Origin: Microcaldota archaeon | GTDB taxonomy: Archaea; Micrarchaeota; Micrarchaeia; Norongarragalinales; UBA8480 | Direction of reading: 5' to 3' | DNA: 12,799 nucleotides | Assembly: GCA_023247085.1 (NCBI GenBank) | Contig: JAHFHC010000022.1 | Coordinates: 1-12,799, forward strand | Shown here: in pieces, positions 1-6,902 of the stretch | Layout: each line of letters begins with the position of its first letter | Numbering within the stretch: the stretch's first letter is position 1 | Program-made: the position numbers and the translations under genes | Notes under the pieces: generated by a model | Database searches by the model: none | The model's input: only the letters and a program-made list of their open reading frames with translations | What the model was told of the DNA's origin: nothing

Positions 1-372
1 AAAATATGCGTACCATTCACAACACCAGTAGCCAACATAGCCGCATTAACAGACGCAACCAAACCAACCTGAGACAAATTAACAGAATTATTCAAAATAT
101 GCGTACCATTCACAACACCAGTAGCCAACATAGCCGCATTAACAGACGCAACCAAACCAACCTGAGACAAATTAACAGAATTATTCAAAATATGCGTACC
201 ATTCACAACACCAGTAGCCAACATAGCCGCATTAACAGACGCAACCAAACCAACCTGAGACAAATTAACAGAATTATTCAAAATATGCGTACCATTCACA
301 ACACCAATACCAATCAAAGTTGCATTAATAGATCCATACAAACCAACCTGAGAAAAGTTAATAGAATTATTC
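1..372. repeat. 93-bp tandem repeat: three identical copies plus one diverged copy
   Basis: Units start at 1, 94, 187 and 280. The first three (1-93, 94-186, 187-279) are identical base for base. The fourth (280-372) keeps the length and frame but differs at about 15 positions. The unit is 31 codons of the minus-strand secreted protein, so the array lies inside a gene. It may continue beyond the left edge. Exact identity next to a diverged copy points to recent expansion or gene conversion. Confidence 0.95.
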
Positions 373-701
373 GCCAAATGGGTGCCATTTACTGCTCCGG
401 CAGCAATAAAAGTCGCGTTAATCGCACTTTGGAAATTAGGACCCAAATGCGTTGCATTCAATGCACCTTTTCCAATGAAAGTCGCATTTACGCCTTCAGC
501 AAAACCAGGGCCAAGATTAGAAGCATTAATTATACCATTGTTCAAAACGCCAGTGCCATTATGTGACACTTGCAAGAATTCATTGAGAAGAGTACCCCAG
601 GCGTTGTTGTCACTCTGGTCTGTTGGTAAACGAGTTGCAAAAGCAAGACTTACAAAAGTTAAGAGAAAAAGAGAAGATAGAAAAACATTACGAATATTCA
701 C
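1..701 (-). CDS. Secreted repeat protein, N-terminal part (runs off left edge)
   Basis: An open frame runs from a GTG at 701-699 to the left edge, giving 233 codons without a stop. An in-frame TAA directly precedes the GTG, and GGTGAT lies 9 bases upstream, so this start is well supported. Residues 1-22 form a signal peptide (basic MNIR, hydrophobic core, AFA before the likely cut), so the product should be exported. Residues 25-50 (TDQSDNNAWGTLLNEF region) resemble, from memory, the N-terminal segment of some fibre-like repeat proteins. From about residue 51 the chain consists of 23-31-residue repeats with a G-x-[VL]-N-[GA]-T-H start and an [IV]-N-A core; the last three units are identical. 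Nineteen N-x-S/T sequons fall in about 211 mature residues. A surface or adhesin-like fibre is my inference; no enzymatic motif is visible. Confidence 0.85.
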   Translation of the reverse strand, partial: MNIRNVFLSSLFLLTFVSLAFATRLPTDQSDNNAWGTLLNEFLQVSHNGTGVLNNGIINASNLGPGFAEGVNATFIGKGALNATHLGPNFQSAINATFIAAGAVNGTHLANNSINFSQVGLYGSINATLIGIGVVNGTHILNNSVNLSQVGLVASVNAAMLATGVVNGTHILNNSVNLSQVGLVASVNAAMLATGVVNGTHILNNSVNLSQVGLVASVNAAMLATGVVNGTHI

Positions 702-704
702 TTA

Positions 705-765
705 AGATCAATCACCCAAAAATTACTTCGATAATAAAAGCAAATCAAATTATATATAAAAAGCT
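705..765 (-). promoter_or_regulatory. Promoter and Shine-Dalgarno site of the repeat-protein gene
   Basis: Read on the minus strand, a TTTATATATA box lies at about 751-763, which would place transcription start near 725-730 and leave a leader of roughly 25 bases. GGTGAT at 711-716, nine bases before the GTG, matches an archaeal anti-Shine-Dalgarno sequence. Both sites support the GTG start. Confidence 0.6.
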
Positions 766-810
766 TTTGCTTGAATTTTTTTGTAAATCTTAAAATTGTT
801 TGCTAATTTT

Positions 811-1320
811 TTAAGTAATTTTAGTGGATGCGATAATTCGTTGTCTTATTTCGTTTCCGGTTTTGGAATCGCTTGTTGTAAAAACTAAGTAAACAACTCG
901 ATTTTTGCTAGTATCTCCCATTATGTAGAGCCAATTTTTTAGGGTTTCTGTGCCCATTGATTGATCCATTGATATTTCAACTACTGGGAAGTTGCTTACG
1001 GTTGTTTCTCGCGTTGAAATGTTGGAAAACGCATTGTTTGAGCTGAAAGAATCGTAGTTTTCTAGTGCTATTTTTTTAAACTCGCTGGCGTTTCTGTTAG
1101 GCACTTGTGTGACTGCAAACGAGGATGCGTTTAAGTCACCAAAACGCACTAGAGACAAGGGATCTGGTTGAGGTGACCAGTTAGCTGGTTTTTCGAAGTA
1201 AATTCCAGCTGCGCTGTCGGAGTAATTGTCAAAGACCATTGTTTGCGTGGCAGGCTGGCCAATACACCCGAGTAAAGCTATAGCTGAAAATACTAATAAT
1301 AGTTGAGAAAACAGTTTCAT
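811..1320 (-). CDS. Small predicted lipoprotein, PsbP-like
   Basis: The frame is open from 1395, but I place the start at the ATG at 1320, which gives 169 residues. That start yields MKLF, a hydrophobic run and LLGC, a lipobox-like end with Cys19 as the likely lipidated residue. It also removes an overlap with the gene upstream. A TATA-like TTTTTAAAA lies about 33 bases upstream (1346-1360). The mature part contains a Y-F-x-K-P-A-N-W segment near residue 43 and a C-terminal strand pattern (NWLYIMG, VVYLVFTT) seen in PsbP/Mog1-fold proteins of archaeal and bacterial envelopes. That resemblance is from memory and is moderate. It should be an extracytoplasmic membrane-tethered protein of unknown role. 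It lies downstream of the VTT membrane protein on the same strand. Confidence 0.75.
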   Translation of the reverse strand: MKLFSQLLLVFSAIALLGCIGQPATQTMVFDNYSDSAAGIYFEKPANWSPQPDPLSLVRFGDLNASSFAVTQVPNRNASEFKKIALENYDSFSSNNAFSNISTRETTVSNFPVVEISMDQSMGTETLKNWLYIMGDTSKNRVVYLVFTTSDSKTGNEIRQRIIASTKIT

Positions 1321-1372
1321 ACGGCATCTAGCGTATAGCTTTAGGCTATGAAGTTTTAAAAACCGTGCGGCT

Positions 1373-1948
1373 TTACACAATAACTTTAGTTGCAATTAAT
1401 GCAAGTACAGCAAAGTGTAGTACGCGTGAGGCAAATGAGTAAATTGCGAATTCTTTGAAGTTCATTCCAGTTAAACCTGCAACGAAGGTAATTGGGTCAA
1501 AAATAGGCGAAGCGGGAATTATTCCAAATATCAGAATCGGAAGCGGACCGTATTTGTCGAACCATTTTTTTGCGCCGTCTAATTGTTTTGGGTTTATGAA
1601 GTGGTAAACTAGTTTTTCGCGAAAAACGCGGGCTAGCCAATAGTTTAGAAGGGCACCAAAGAAACCTGCAATAATTGCAACGGCAGTAAACAATAATTTC
1701 GTGCTTAAGTCCGGAGCTAAGTTAATCGCAGTTACAAATAGGAGGTCGGTTGGAAAAGGCAGTGCAGTTGAACCTAGAAAAACGCCAACAAAAACCCCGA
1801 CAACACCCCATTGTGCGACTGTTGTTTTTACGTCGCCGTATAAATTAGGTGCAAGTATAGAAAGAGCTTCAATTGCTAGCAAGGTGATCAGAATAGCGGC
1901 TATTCCAATTGCAACTGATTTGGCAATTTCTTTATGGTCTTTATGCAT
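1373..1948 (-). CDS. VTT/DedA-family integral membrane protein
   Basis: About 191 residues from the ATG at 1948; a GTG at 1957 is the alternative start. I prefer the ATG because GTGA lies five bases before it. The protein has hydrophobic segments at about 11-33, 45-66, 83-105, 139-160 and 168-190. The re-entrant-type segment with GSTALPFPTDLL near 58-70, the G-x-x-x-N-Y-W-L-A-R stretch near 97-107, and the FDKYGPLPILIFGIIPASP segment near 128-147 fit the VTT (SNARE-associated/DedA, YqaA-like) family. Members are membrane proteins, some implicated in flipping polyprenyl-phosphate or phospholipid. The substrate here cannot be read from sequence. A TATA-like box (TTTATTTATT) at about 1983-1995 suggests its own promoter. 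Confidence 0.85.
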   Translation of the reverse strand: MHKDHKEIAKSVAIGIAAILITLLAIEALSILAPNLYGDVKTTVAQWGVVGVFVGVFLGSTALPFPTDLLFVTAINLAPDLSTKLLFTAVAIIAGFFGALLNYWLARVFREKLVYHFINPKQLDGAKKWFDKYGPLPILIFGIIPASPIFDPITFVAGLTGMNFKEFAIYSFASRVLHFAVLALIATKVIV

Positions 1949-2012
1949 AATAGTCACTTTTGGTAAATTAATGCTAATAATACCAATAAATAAAGAACAA
2001 TACGAAAGGGGA

Positions 2013-2564
2013 TTAAAAAACAGTCAGGAGATCTGAACGCGTTACTACGCCCACAAGTTTGCTATTATCCATAACGCAGACAATTTGCGAATAGTGCAAA
2101 ATCGACTGCAAAGCTGATGCAGGTGCATCTGAACTGATAACTGGCGGAGCTGGAGAGGCAATAACCTTTACAAGCGTGGTTTTATCTGCCCCTTTTTCAA
2201 TAGCATTTAAGATATCACTTTCTGAGATTAAACCAACTAATTTGTTTTTGTAAACGATTGGGAGTTGCGAAACTCCTAGTCGACGCATCTTTGTAGAAGC
2301 TATGATAAGCGAATCAGAAGGCGCGAGTGTTTCTATGTTGCGGTGCATCACGTCACGCACAAGGACAAGTTTAGCGCCTTTATTGATTTTTTCAAGAGTG
2401 GAAAAAAGTTTTGCAACAGTGGAATAAGCCGGGTCAACTTTATTGTTTTCTATTTTAGTGATAACAGACTGCGCTACTCCCGACTGTGCAGCTAATTCAA
2501 CTTGCGTTAACCCCGCTAATAGACGCGCAGTTTTCAATTCGCTTGGAAGTGGCAGCAAACTCAT
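2013..2564 (-). CDS. HTH (XRE) transcriptional regulator with two CBS domains
   Basis: 183 residues. Residues 7-60 form an XRE-type helix-turn-helix (LKTARLLAGLTQVELA...VAQSVITKIENNKVDP). Residues 70-125 and 132-183 are two CBS motifs (DVMHRN...VGLISESDI and VIASPA...VGVVTRSDLL). Each CBS motif keeps the Asp (D117, D178) that typically contacts the ribose of adenosyl ligands, so ligand binding is plausible. The layout fits the archaeal family of predicted regulators with C-terminal CBS domains (COG3620). The gene is divergent from metK, with 140 bases between the two starts. CBS pairs are known to bind AMP, ATP or SAM, so control of metK by adenylate or SAM is a reasonable inference. A TATA-like box at 2590-2605 gives an almost leaderless transcript. 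Confidence 0.92.
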   Translation of the reverse strand: MSLLPLPSELKTARLLAGLTQVELAAQSGVAQSVITKIENNKVDPAYSTVAKLFSTLEKINKGAKLVLVRDVMHRNIETLAPSDSLIIASTKMRRLGVSQLPIVYKNKLVGLISESDILNAIEKGADKTTLVKVIASPAPPVISSDAPASALQSILHYSQIVCVMDNSKLVGVVTRSDLLTVF

Positions 2565-2589
2565 ATTCTTAACAGAATAATTATGGGAT

Positions 2590-2605
2590 AAAAATATTTT
2601 TAAAC
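2590..2605 (-). promoter_or_regulatory. TATA-like box of the HTH-CBS regulator gene
   Basis: On the minus strand the segment reads GGTTTAAAAATATTTT, centred about 34 bases before the ATG at 2564. This predicts a very short leader. No Shine-Dalgarno site is visible, in keeping with leaderless translation. Confidence 0.5.
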
Positions 2606-2612
2606 CTATTTA

Positions 2613-2629
2613 TGCTAAATTATTTAGCA
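2613..2629. promoter_or_regulatory. Perfect 17-bp palindrome, operator candidate
   Basis: TGCTAAA TTA TTTAGCA is a 7-bp perfect inverted repeat with a 3-base spacer. It lies between the TATA boxes of the regulator gene and metK. Related half-sites occur at 2631-2639 (TTTTAGCAG) and, inverted, at 2672-2680 (CAGCTAAAA). A dimeric HTH regulator could bind here; the adjacent HTH-CBS protein is the obvious candidate. This is inference from position and symmetry. Confidence 0.55.
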
Positions 2630-2639
2630 GTTTTAGCAG

Positions 2640-2695
2640 TTAATTATAATTAGTTAAAAGCTATTTGAAAACAGCTAAAAACTTTTTTAAGGTGA
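2640..2695 (+). promoter_or_regulatory. metK promoter and Shine-Dalgarno site
   Basis: A TATA-like TTAATTATAATTA at 2640-2652 predicts transcription start near 2672. GGTGA at 2691-2695 lies nine bases before the ATG at 2705 and is a good archaeal ribosome binding site. Half-sites TTTTAGCAG (2631-2639) and CAGCTAAAA (2672-2680) flank the TATA box, which would suit repression. Confidence 0.55.
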
Positions 2696-2704
2696 ACCAA
2701 TAAA

Positions 2705-3856
2705 ATGAAGCATTTCTTTACATCAGAGTCAGTGACCGAAGGGCATCCGGATAAAATTTGTGATCAAATTTCAGATGCGATTCTTGATGCCATTTTGGAA
2801 AAAGATAAGGAAGGAAGGGTAGCAGTTGAGACGCTTACAACAACTGGAAGCGTCATGGTTGCGGGCGAAGTTACTACTAATAGCTATGTTGACATTCAGG
2901 GGGTTGTACGTAAAACTTTGAAAGATATTGGGTACACTAACCCCGAATTTGGGCTAGATTACTCAGATTGTGGAGTTTGGACGGCTATTCATGAGCAAAG
3001 CCAGAACATTGCAGTAGGCGTTGACGAAGCGAAGCAAAAAGAACAAGGAGCCGGCGACCAAGGGTTAATGTTTGGTTTTGCTTGCAACGAAACTCCAGAG
3101 CTTATGCCTTTGCCAATTATGTTAGCCCATGGCTTAACTATGCGACTTTCAGAAGTTAGGAAGAAGAAGATTTTACCTTGGGTGAGGCCAGATGGTAAAT
3201 CACAAGTCACAGTTGAGTACGAAGATGGTAAGCCGAAACGCGTAGACGCAATTGTAATTGCAGTTCACCATAGCCCCGAGAATACTCGCGAACAAATTAT
3301 CCGCGACATTAAGGAACACGTGATTAAACCAATCTGCGGCAAATGGATGGATGAAAAAACACACATATATGTAAACGAAACTGGCGTATTCATAGTCGGT
3401 GGACCTGAAGCAGATACAGGCGTAACTGGCCGCAAAATCATTGTTGATACTTATGGCGGATACGCACGCCACGGTGGAGGCGCATTCAGTGGAAAAGACC
3501 CGTCGAAAGTTGACCGTTCCGCAGCTTATGCAGCACGCTATATTGCAAAGAATATAGTTGCAGCAGGGTTAGCGGATAAATGTGAAGTGCAGTTGTCTTA
3601 TTCAATTGGGGTAGCACAACCAGTTTCAATTTACGTTAACACATTTGGTACAGCTAAAATTCCAGAAGAGAAGATAAGTGAATTGTGCTTGAAGCACTTT
3701 CCAGTTAAGCCAAAACAAATCATCGAGCACTTAAAGTTAAAGAGGCCCATCTACAAGAAAACAGCGGCTTATGGTCACTTTGGTAGAAATGACCCTGACT
3801 TTACATGGGAAAAAACTGATAAAGCTGAAGTGCTGAAGAAAGACGCAGGGCTTTAA
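2705..3856 (+). CDS. metK: S-adenosylmethionine synthetase (bacterial/eukaryal-type MAT)
   Basis: 383 residues, the usual length for bacterial MetK. It makes S-adenosylmethionine from methionine and ATP in the cytoplasm. Visible hallmarks are [13 protein letters not shown] (residues 13-25, with His14, Asp16 and Lys17 of the ATP/Mg site), [12 protein letters not shown] (115-126, signature 1), GGGAFSGKD (257-265, signature 2) and the C-terminal [14 protein letters not shown] segment. All three MetK domains appear intact. Most archaea instead use a distinct archaeal MAT (COG1812), so this bacterial-type enzyme suggests old transfer or a lineage-specific replacement. The start is set by GGTGA nine bases upstream. 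It is divergent from the HTH-CBS regulator and convergent with the asparaginase homologue. Confidence 0.98.
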   Translation: MKHFFTSESVTEGHPDKICDQISDAILDAILEKDKEGRVAVETLTTTGSVMVAGEVTTNSYVDIQGVVRKTLKDIGYTNPEFGLDYSDCGVWTAIHEQSQNIAVGVDEAKQKEQGAGDQGLMFGFACNETPELMPLPIMLAHGLTMRLSEVRKKKILPWVRPDGKSQVTVEYEDGKPKRVDAIVIAVHHSPENTREQIIRDIKEHVIKPICGKWMDEKTHIYVNETGVFIVGGPEADTGVTGRKIIVDTYGGYARHGGGAFSGKDPSKVDRSAAYAARYIAKNIVAAGLADKCEVQLSYSIGVAQPVSIYVNTFGTAKIPEEKISELCLKHFPVKPKQIIEHLKLKRPIYKKTAAYGHFGRNDPDFTWEKTDKAEVLKKDAGL

Positions 3857-3891
3857 CAACGTTTTAAGACCGCGGCGTTTTTAGCACTTTT
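3857..3891 (+). terminator. Possible T-rich terminator after metK
   Basis: The short convergent gap contains two T-runs on the plus strand (TTTTT at 3878-3882, TTTT at 3888-3891). Archaeal termination often uses T-runs without a strong hairpin. There is no clear stem. Confidence 0.3.
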
Positions 3892-4378
3892 AATCCATTT
3901 CTTCGAAGAAGCCGGTTTCTAGGTTTTTCTTCACTTTATTCCAAGCATAGCATTTGCCATTCATTGCAATGTAAACGCCATGCGGAAGCGTTTGTACAAA
4001 CGCAAGTGCTGCGCCTAAGTTAAAAGAAGAATCGGAATTTTTGAATTCGTATGGCACAAGCGCACCCGTGAATATTATTGTCTTGTTTTTTACTTGACTT
4101 GCAACTAGAGCAGCGGTTTTGTACATTGTGTCAGTTCCATGCGTAACTATAATTCGATCTTCAACTGCTTTTTTACAGTTTTCAGAAATAATTTGTCTAT
4201 CCTTGTCAACCATATCTAAACTATCCATTGACATTAACGGCGTAATTACAAAGTCAACTTTGCACCATCCTCGTTCCAATAGTTTTGGCACACGCGTTGG
4301 CTTTACAACTAAACGTTGAGAAATAGGGTCATATTCTTTGTCAAAAGTGCCGCCAGCAGTGAAAATACGAATACGCAT
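3890..4378 (-). CDS. Single-domain L-asparaginase homologue
   Basis: 162 residues, about half the length of a full asparaginase I/II. It matches the N-terminal asparaginase domain: TAGGTFDK (residues 7-14, nucleophile Thr11), HGTDTM (80-85, second catalytic Thr82 and Asp83), TGALVPYEF (104-112, matching TGAMRP) and SSFNLGAALAFV (117-128). It stops cleanly where the N-terminal domain ends, so it looks like a genuine short-form protein and not a broken gene. By eye, the lysine of the catalytic relay aligns with Thr130, so normal activity is doubtful. Short asparaginase-like proteins occur elsewhere; GatD shares the domain but is longer. A TATA-like TTTTATG about 33 bases upstream suggests a near-leaderless transcript. 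Hydrolysis of Asn or another amide is possible but unproven. Confidence 0.88.
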   Translation of the reverse strand: MRIRIFTAGGTFDKEYDPISQRLVVKPTRVPKLLERGWCKVDFVITPLMSMDSLDMVDKDRQIISENCKKAVEDRIIVTHGTDTMYKTAALVASQVKNKTIIFTGALVPYEFKNSDSSFNLGAALAFVQTLPHGVYIAMNGKCYAWNKVKKNLETGFFEEMD

Positions 4379-4493
4379 AAATATACAAACTAAAAGTGGC
4401 TTTTGAACATAAAAGCATTTGGTAAACTCGCCTTACGCACTTAATTTAAACTCTATTCCCCCAAATAAATTCGAAAATTACAAGATTAGCATT

Positions 4494-4568
4494 GGGCTCG
4501 TAGCTTAGCCTGGTTGGAGCACTCGACTGATAATCGAGCGGTCGTGAGTTCAAATCTCACCGGGCCCA
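4494..4568 (+). tRNA. tRNA-Ile (GAU)
   Basis: Full cloverleaf without intron. Acceptor stem GGGCTCG (4494-4500) pairs with CGGGCCC (4561-4567), with one G-U. The D-arm is 4503-4520. The anticodon stem CTCGA/TCGAG encloses CTGATAA, with GAT at 4529-4531. The T-arm GTGAG-TTCAAAT-CTCAC is 4544-4560, and the discriminator is A (4568). CCA is not encoded. The 5' GGGCTCGTAGC and D-loop sequence are of archaeal tRNA-Ile type. A TATA-like AAATAAATT lies about 28 bases upstream. Confidence 0.97.
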
Positions 4569-4594
4569 TAAAAATTCACAATAGCTAAGACATA

Positions 4595-5398
4595 TTATAA
4601 TTGAGCTCTGTATCTTCCAGGCACGATATGTTTTAGGAAAGTCTGCTGTGCTTTTGCCAACGCATTCTGATATTTAGTTTTTGGAATTAAATGCACATTC
4701 CCGCGGCGGTCAATAACAAGAAACGGGTGCGTCTCACGCGCATGCGTTACACTAATCTTCTTTTGTGCATCTAAAAATTCAATCTCCTTACTCTTTTCAA
4801 CAACGTCTTTAGTTGTCTGACGAACTGCAGGTGAAACAGATTTATACAAAGCACTTAAAGTAACCGCTGGAACTAAAGCACCTACAGCTACACTTTTCGC
4901 AACTGAACCTTCAGATAACGTCCAAGCAACTGCCCCTGAAAGAAATGCACCTTCTGCCAAAAGATCCGTCCGCTCTGGGAACGTTTCGTTTATTCGCTTT
5001 TTCCTTGCATTCAGTAGTTCTTCCACTTTTTGCTTTATTACGGGATGTAAATCCTCGTGCTTTATTACTAAACGCTTTTTTTCAAGCGGCGGACTAAGCG
5101 CTACATTAACCGTACGCATTAAATGATCAAAAGCTTCTTCACCTGAGACTCGCTTAGCAATCGCATTTGCTTGAGCTAAATGTGGTTTCATTCGGTCAAC
5201 AGTGGTTCTTTTTAACAAATCGCCAAGCGCCGTCAAATTTGCGTCAGTAATTTTGCCTTTCTTATGCGCGGCGTGTAACGCAACTTGCAAGTCCGGATGA
5301 AGCCAACCATACCGCTGCATACCAATCAACTTCAAATGACTCTCAGCAGCAGCTTGTTGCACTTTGCGATCAAGTGTTTTTCCTTCATTTTCTGGCAT
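4595..5398 (-). CDS. Unrecognised protein with a central membrane segment
   Basis: 267 residues; I do not recognise the family. Residues 1-145 are mostly charged and helical, with several Lys/Arg/Glu-rich stretches, and include QRYGWLHPDLQVALHAAHKKGKI (28-50). Residues 147-188 are small and hydrophobic (AFLSGAVAWT, VAVGALVPAVTLSALY) and could form two short membrane helices or a hairpin. The C-terminal part has a strand-like segment THPFLVIDRRGNVHLIP (223-239), followed by a basic helix and tail. No catalytic signature is visible. It lies 53 bases downstream of the LytM-like gene on the same strand, so the two could be co-transcribed, though a weak TATA-like sequence (CCTATAGC) sits in the gap. 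A lineage-specific membrane-associated protein is the safest description. Confidence 0.75.
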   Translation of the reverse strand: MPENEGKTLDRKVQQAAAESHLKLIGMQRYGWLHPDLQVALHAAHKKGKITDANLTALGDLLKRTTVDRMKPHLAQANAIAKRVSGEEAFDHLMRTVNVALSPPLEKKRLVIKHEDLHPVIKQKVEELLNARKKRINETFPERTDLLAEGAFLSGAVAWTLSEGSVAKSVAVGALVPAVTLSALYKSVSPAVRQTTKDVVEKSKEIEFLDAQKKISVTHARETHPFLVIDRRGNVHLIPKTKYQNALAKAQQTFLKHIVPGRYRAQL

Positions 5399-5451
5399 AA
5401 ATAATAGTTTACTAAACCGCTTTTTTAATGCTATAGGTTATCTTGATAATT

Positions 5452-6822
5452 TTATCTTTCGTAAATTATTGCATTGCTTGTAAAACTGGAAACTTCATTT
5501 GCGGTTTTGTTTGGAAAAATTTCTAGTTTTAGTTTTCGAGTGTCAATGAGTTGCGCTAACACAACGCCCTCTACAGAATTGTCAAAATCCTTTATTTTTA
5601 AATTCTGGGCAAGAGAAATGCGATCCCAGTGTTGACCGTCCGGCGTATAATATTCATAAGGAACTAACTCGTATTTCACTAAGCCAGTTGAAACGCTAAC
5701 TTCCGATGGGTTTGGACCATTGCCTTTAACGCCAAATTGTTTTGCTGCACCTGCAAAATTACCCATTGAGATTATGAAATGAGATGGGTCAATGTAATCT
5801 GGAACAAACGCAAAATGATTTTTCCAATATTCGGGGTTATTCTGACCACCGGCATATCCCCCTGTGTTTTCTACAAACCAGTTGCCAATTAGCTTTCCGT
5901 CAACATCATAGTCAATTTTCCCACCCGTGGGTATTGCGGTGCGTACATTTTTTTCCAATAGTTGGGATTTCAATGGTTCTGTAAAGTAGTCAAAGGAGTC
6001 AACCACGTGAATTTTCCATGATTCACTTTTGTAATGTTCTGGTACTACGAAACCGTTTAATTTTACGTTATCGTCATAGGCGTTAAAGTCTAATCCCACT
6101 GCTTTTCCTATTAGCTCACCTGACTTAACCCTTACATCCTGCCCAGGATAACTTCGCGCATCTAATAAGGGCTGAAGTTTTGGAGACAATTGGTAAAGGT
6201 GAATATAAATTGTGTAAAACGTGCAAGTGTGGTAAATAACTAGCCTATAATCCCCTAGTTCTGGATTTGTTGTTTGCTTATAACTATTACCCATACTTTG
6301 CACTAACCCAACGGTTCCATCTGCAGGTGAATATACGTCCAGTAAATCATTTACGCTATAATCCGAACTAGGTTTCCATGACTTAGCGTAGTAATACTGA
6401 TGGTCAGACGGAGTTACATGACTTCCGGTTGTTCGACCTAAAGGAGATATAAAATTAATGTCCTCTAGCTTCATTGGAGAAGCAGTAAAATTAACTGATC
6501 CAGAACCAGAGCAAGGATAGCCATCTGCACTTCGAGTATTTGGATTGACTTCGTTGTCTTGATGATTGACTTGATTGTTTTGATTATAGCCATTTGAATA
6601 TTGTCTTTGACTTACATCAGAATATTGAACAGGCCGAATAGATGACTGGTTATACGTAAAATTATTCATTTGAACATTTTGAGACGTATTTTCTTTATTT
6701 TGCTCTTGAATAAAATTAGAAGGTTGAAGCGGCTGAATTAGCGGTTGGCTTTGTTGAAAATACCCTGCTAAAAATAAAGCAGTTACAAGCACCAATCCAA
6801 AGACAACGGCATATTTGTACAT
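5452..6822 (-). CDS. Membrane-anchored protein with a diverged LytM/M23-like domain
   Basis: 456 residues from the ATG at 6822 (a TTG precedes it). Residues 5-22 form a signal peptide or membrane anchor. Residues 25-100 are an Asn/Gln-rich low-complexity linker. Residues 120-275 look like a lysostaphin/LytM (M23) beta-barrel: ISPLG, SHVTPSDHQYYY (135-146), VYSPADGTVGLV, YIHL (206-209, matching the YAHL of M23), VKSGELIGKAVG (232-243) and SWKIHVV (268-274). The last segment aligns with the M23 HxH motif, but Lys replaces the first His, so zinc-peptidase activity is doubtful. The C-terminal 180 residues form a further, unassigned domain. Archaea lack peptidoglycan, so a murein target within the cell is unlikely; a structural or adhesive outer role is inferred. 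A TATA-like AAATTAAATAAAG lies about 30 bases upstream. Confidence 0.75.
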   Translation of the reverse strand: MYKYAVVFGLVLVTALFLAGYFQQSQPLIQPLQPSNFIQEQNKENTSQNVQMNNFTYNQSSIRPVQYSDVSQRQYSNGYNQNNQVNHQDNEVNPNTRSADGYPCSGSGSVNFTASPMKLEDINFISPLGRTTGSHVTPSDHQYYYAKSWKPSSDYSVNDLLDVYSPADGTVGLVQSMGNSYKQTTNPELGDYRLVIYHTCTFYTIYIHLYQLSPKLQPLLDARSYPGQDVRVKSGELIGKAVGLDFNAYDDNVKLNGFVVPEHYKSESWKIHVVDSFDYFTEPLKSQLLEKNVRTAIPTGGKIDYDVDGKLIGNWFVENTGGYAGGQNNPEYWKNHFAFVPDYIDPSHFIISMGNFAGAAKQFGVKGNGPNPSEVSVSTGLVKYELVPYEYYTPDGQHWDRISLAQNLKIKDFDNSVEGVVLAQLIDTRKLKLEIFPNKTANEVSSFTSNAIIYER

Positions 6823-6902
6823 CAAGTTTACTTAAGCAAACCAATCTTTATTTAATTTGTGGATACACGCTATATTTTATCGCACACTTTACGCGCGAAC
6901 AT

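Noticed and set aside
1-372. CRISPR array
   Set aside because: The 93-bp units are contiguous without unique spacers and are in frame with a coding sequence.
6-566. Open frame on the plus strand across the repeats, 186 residues
   Set aside because: It is the antisense shadow of the minus-strand repeat gene. It has no signal peptide or start signals, whereas the minus frame has a signal peptide, a Shine-Dalgarno site and a TATA box.
1321-1395. Upstream extension of the lipoprotein frame to 1395
   Set aside because: It would overlap the VTT gene, precede the lipobox with 25 basic residues, and swallow a good TATA-like box.
3890-4378. Asparaginase as a truncated pseudogene
   Set aside because: The frame is intact, ends at the domain boundary, and no remnant of the C-terminal domain is seen downstream.
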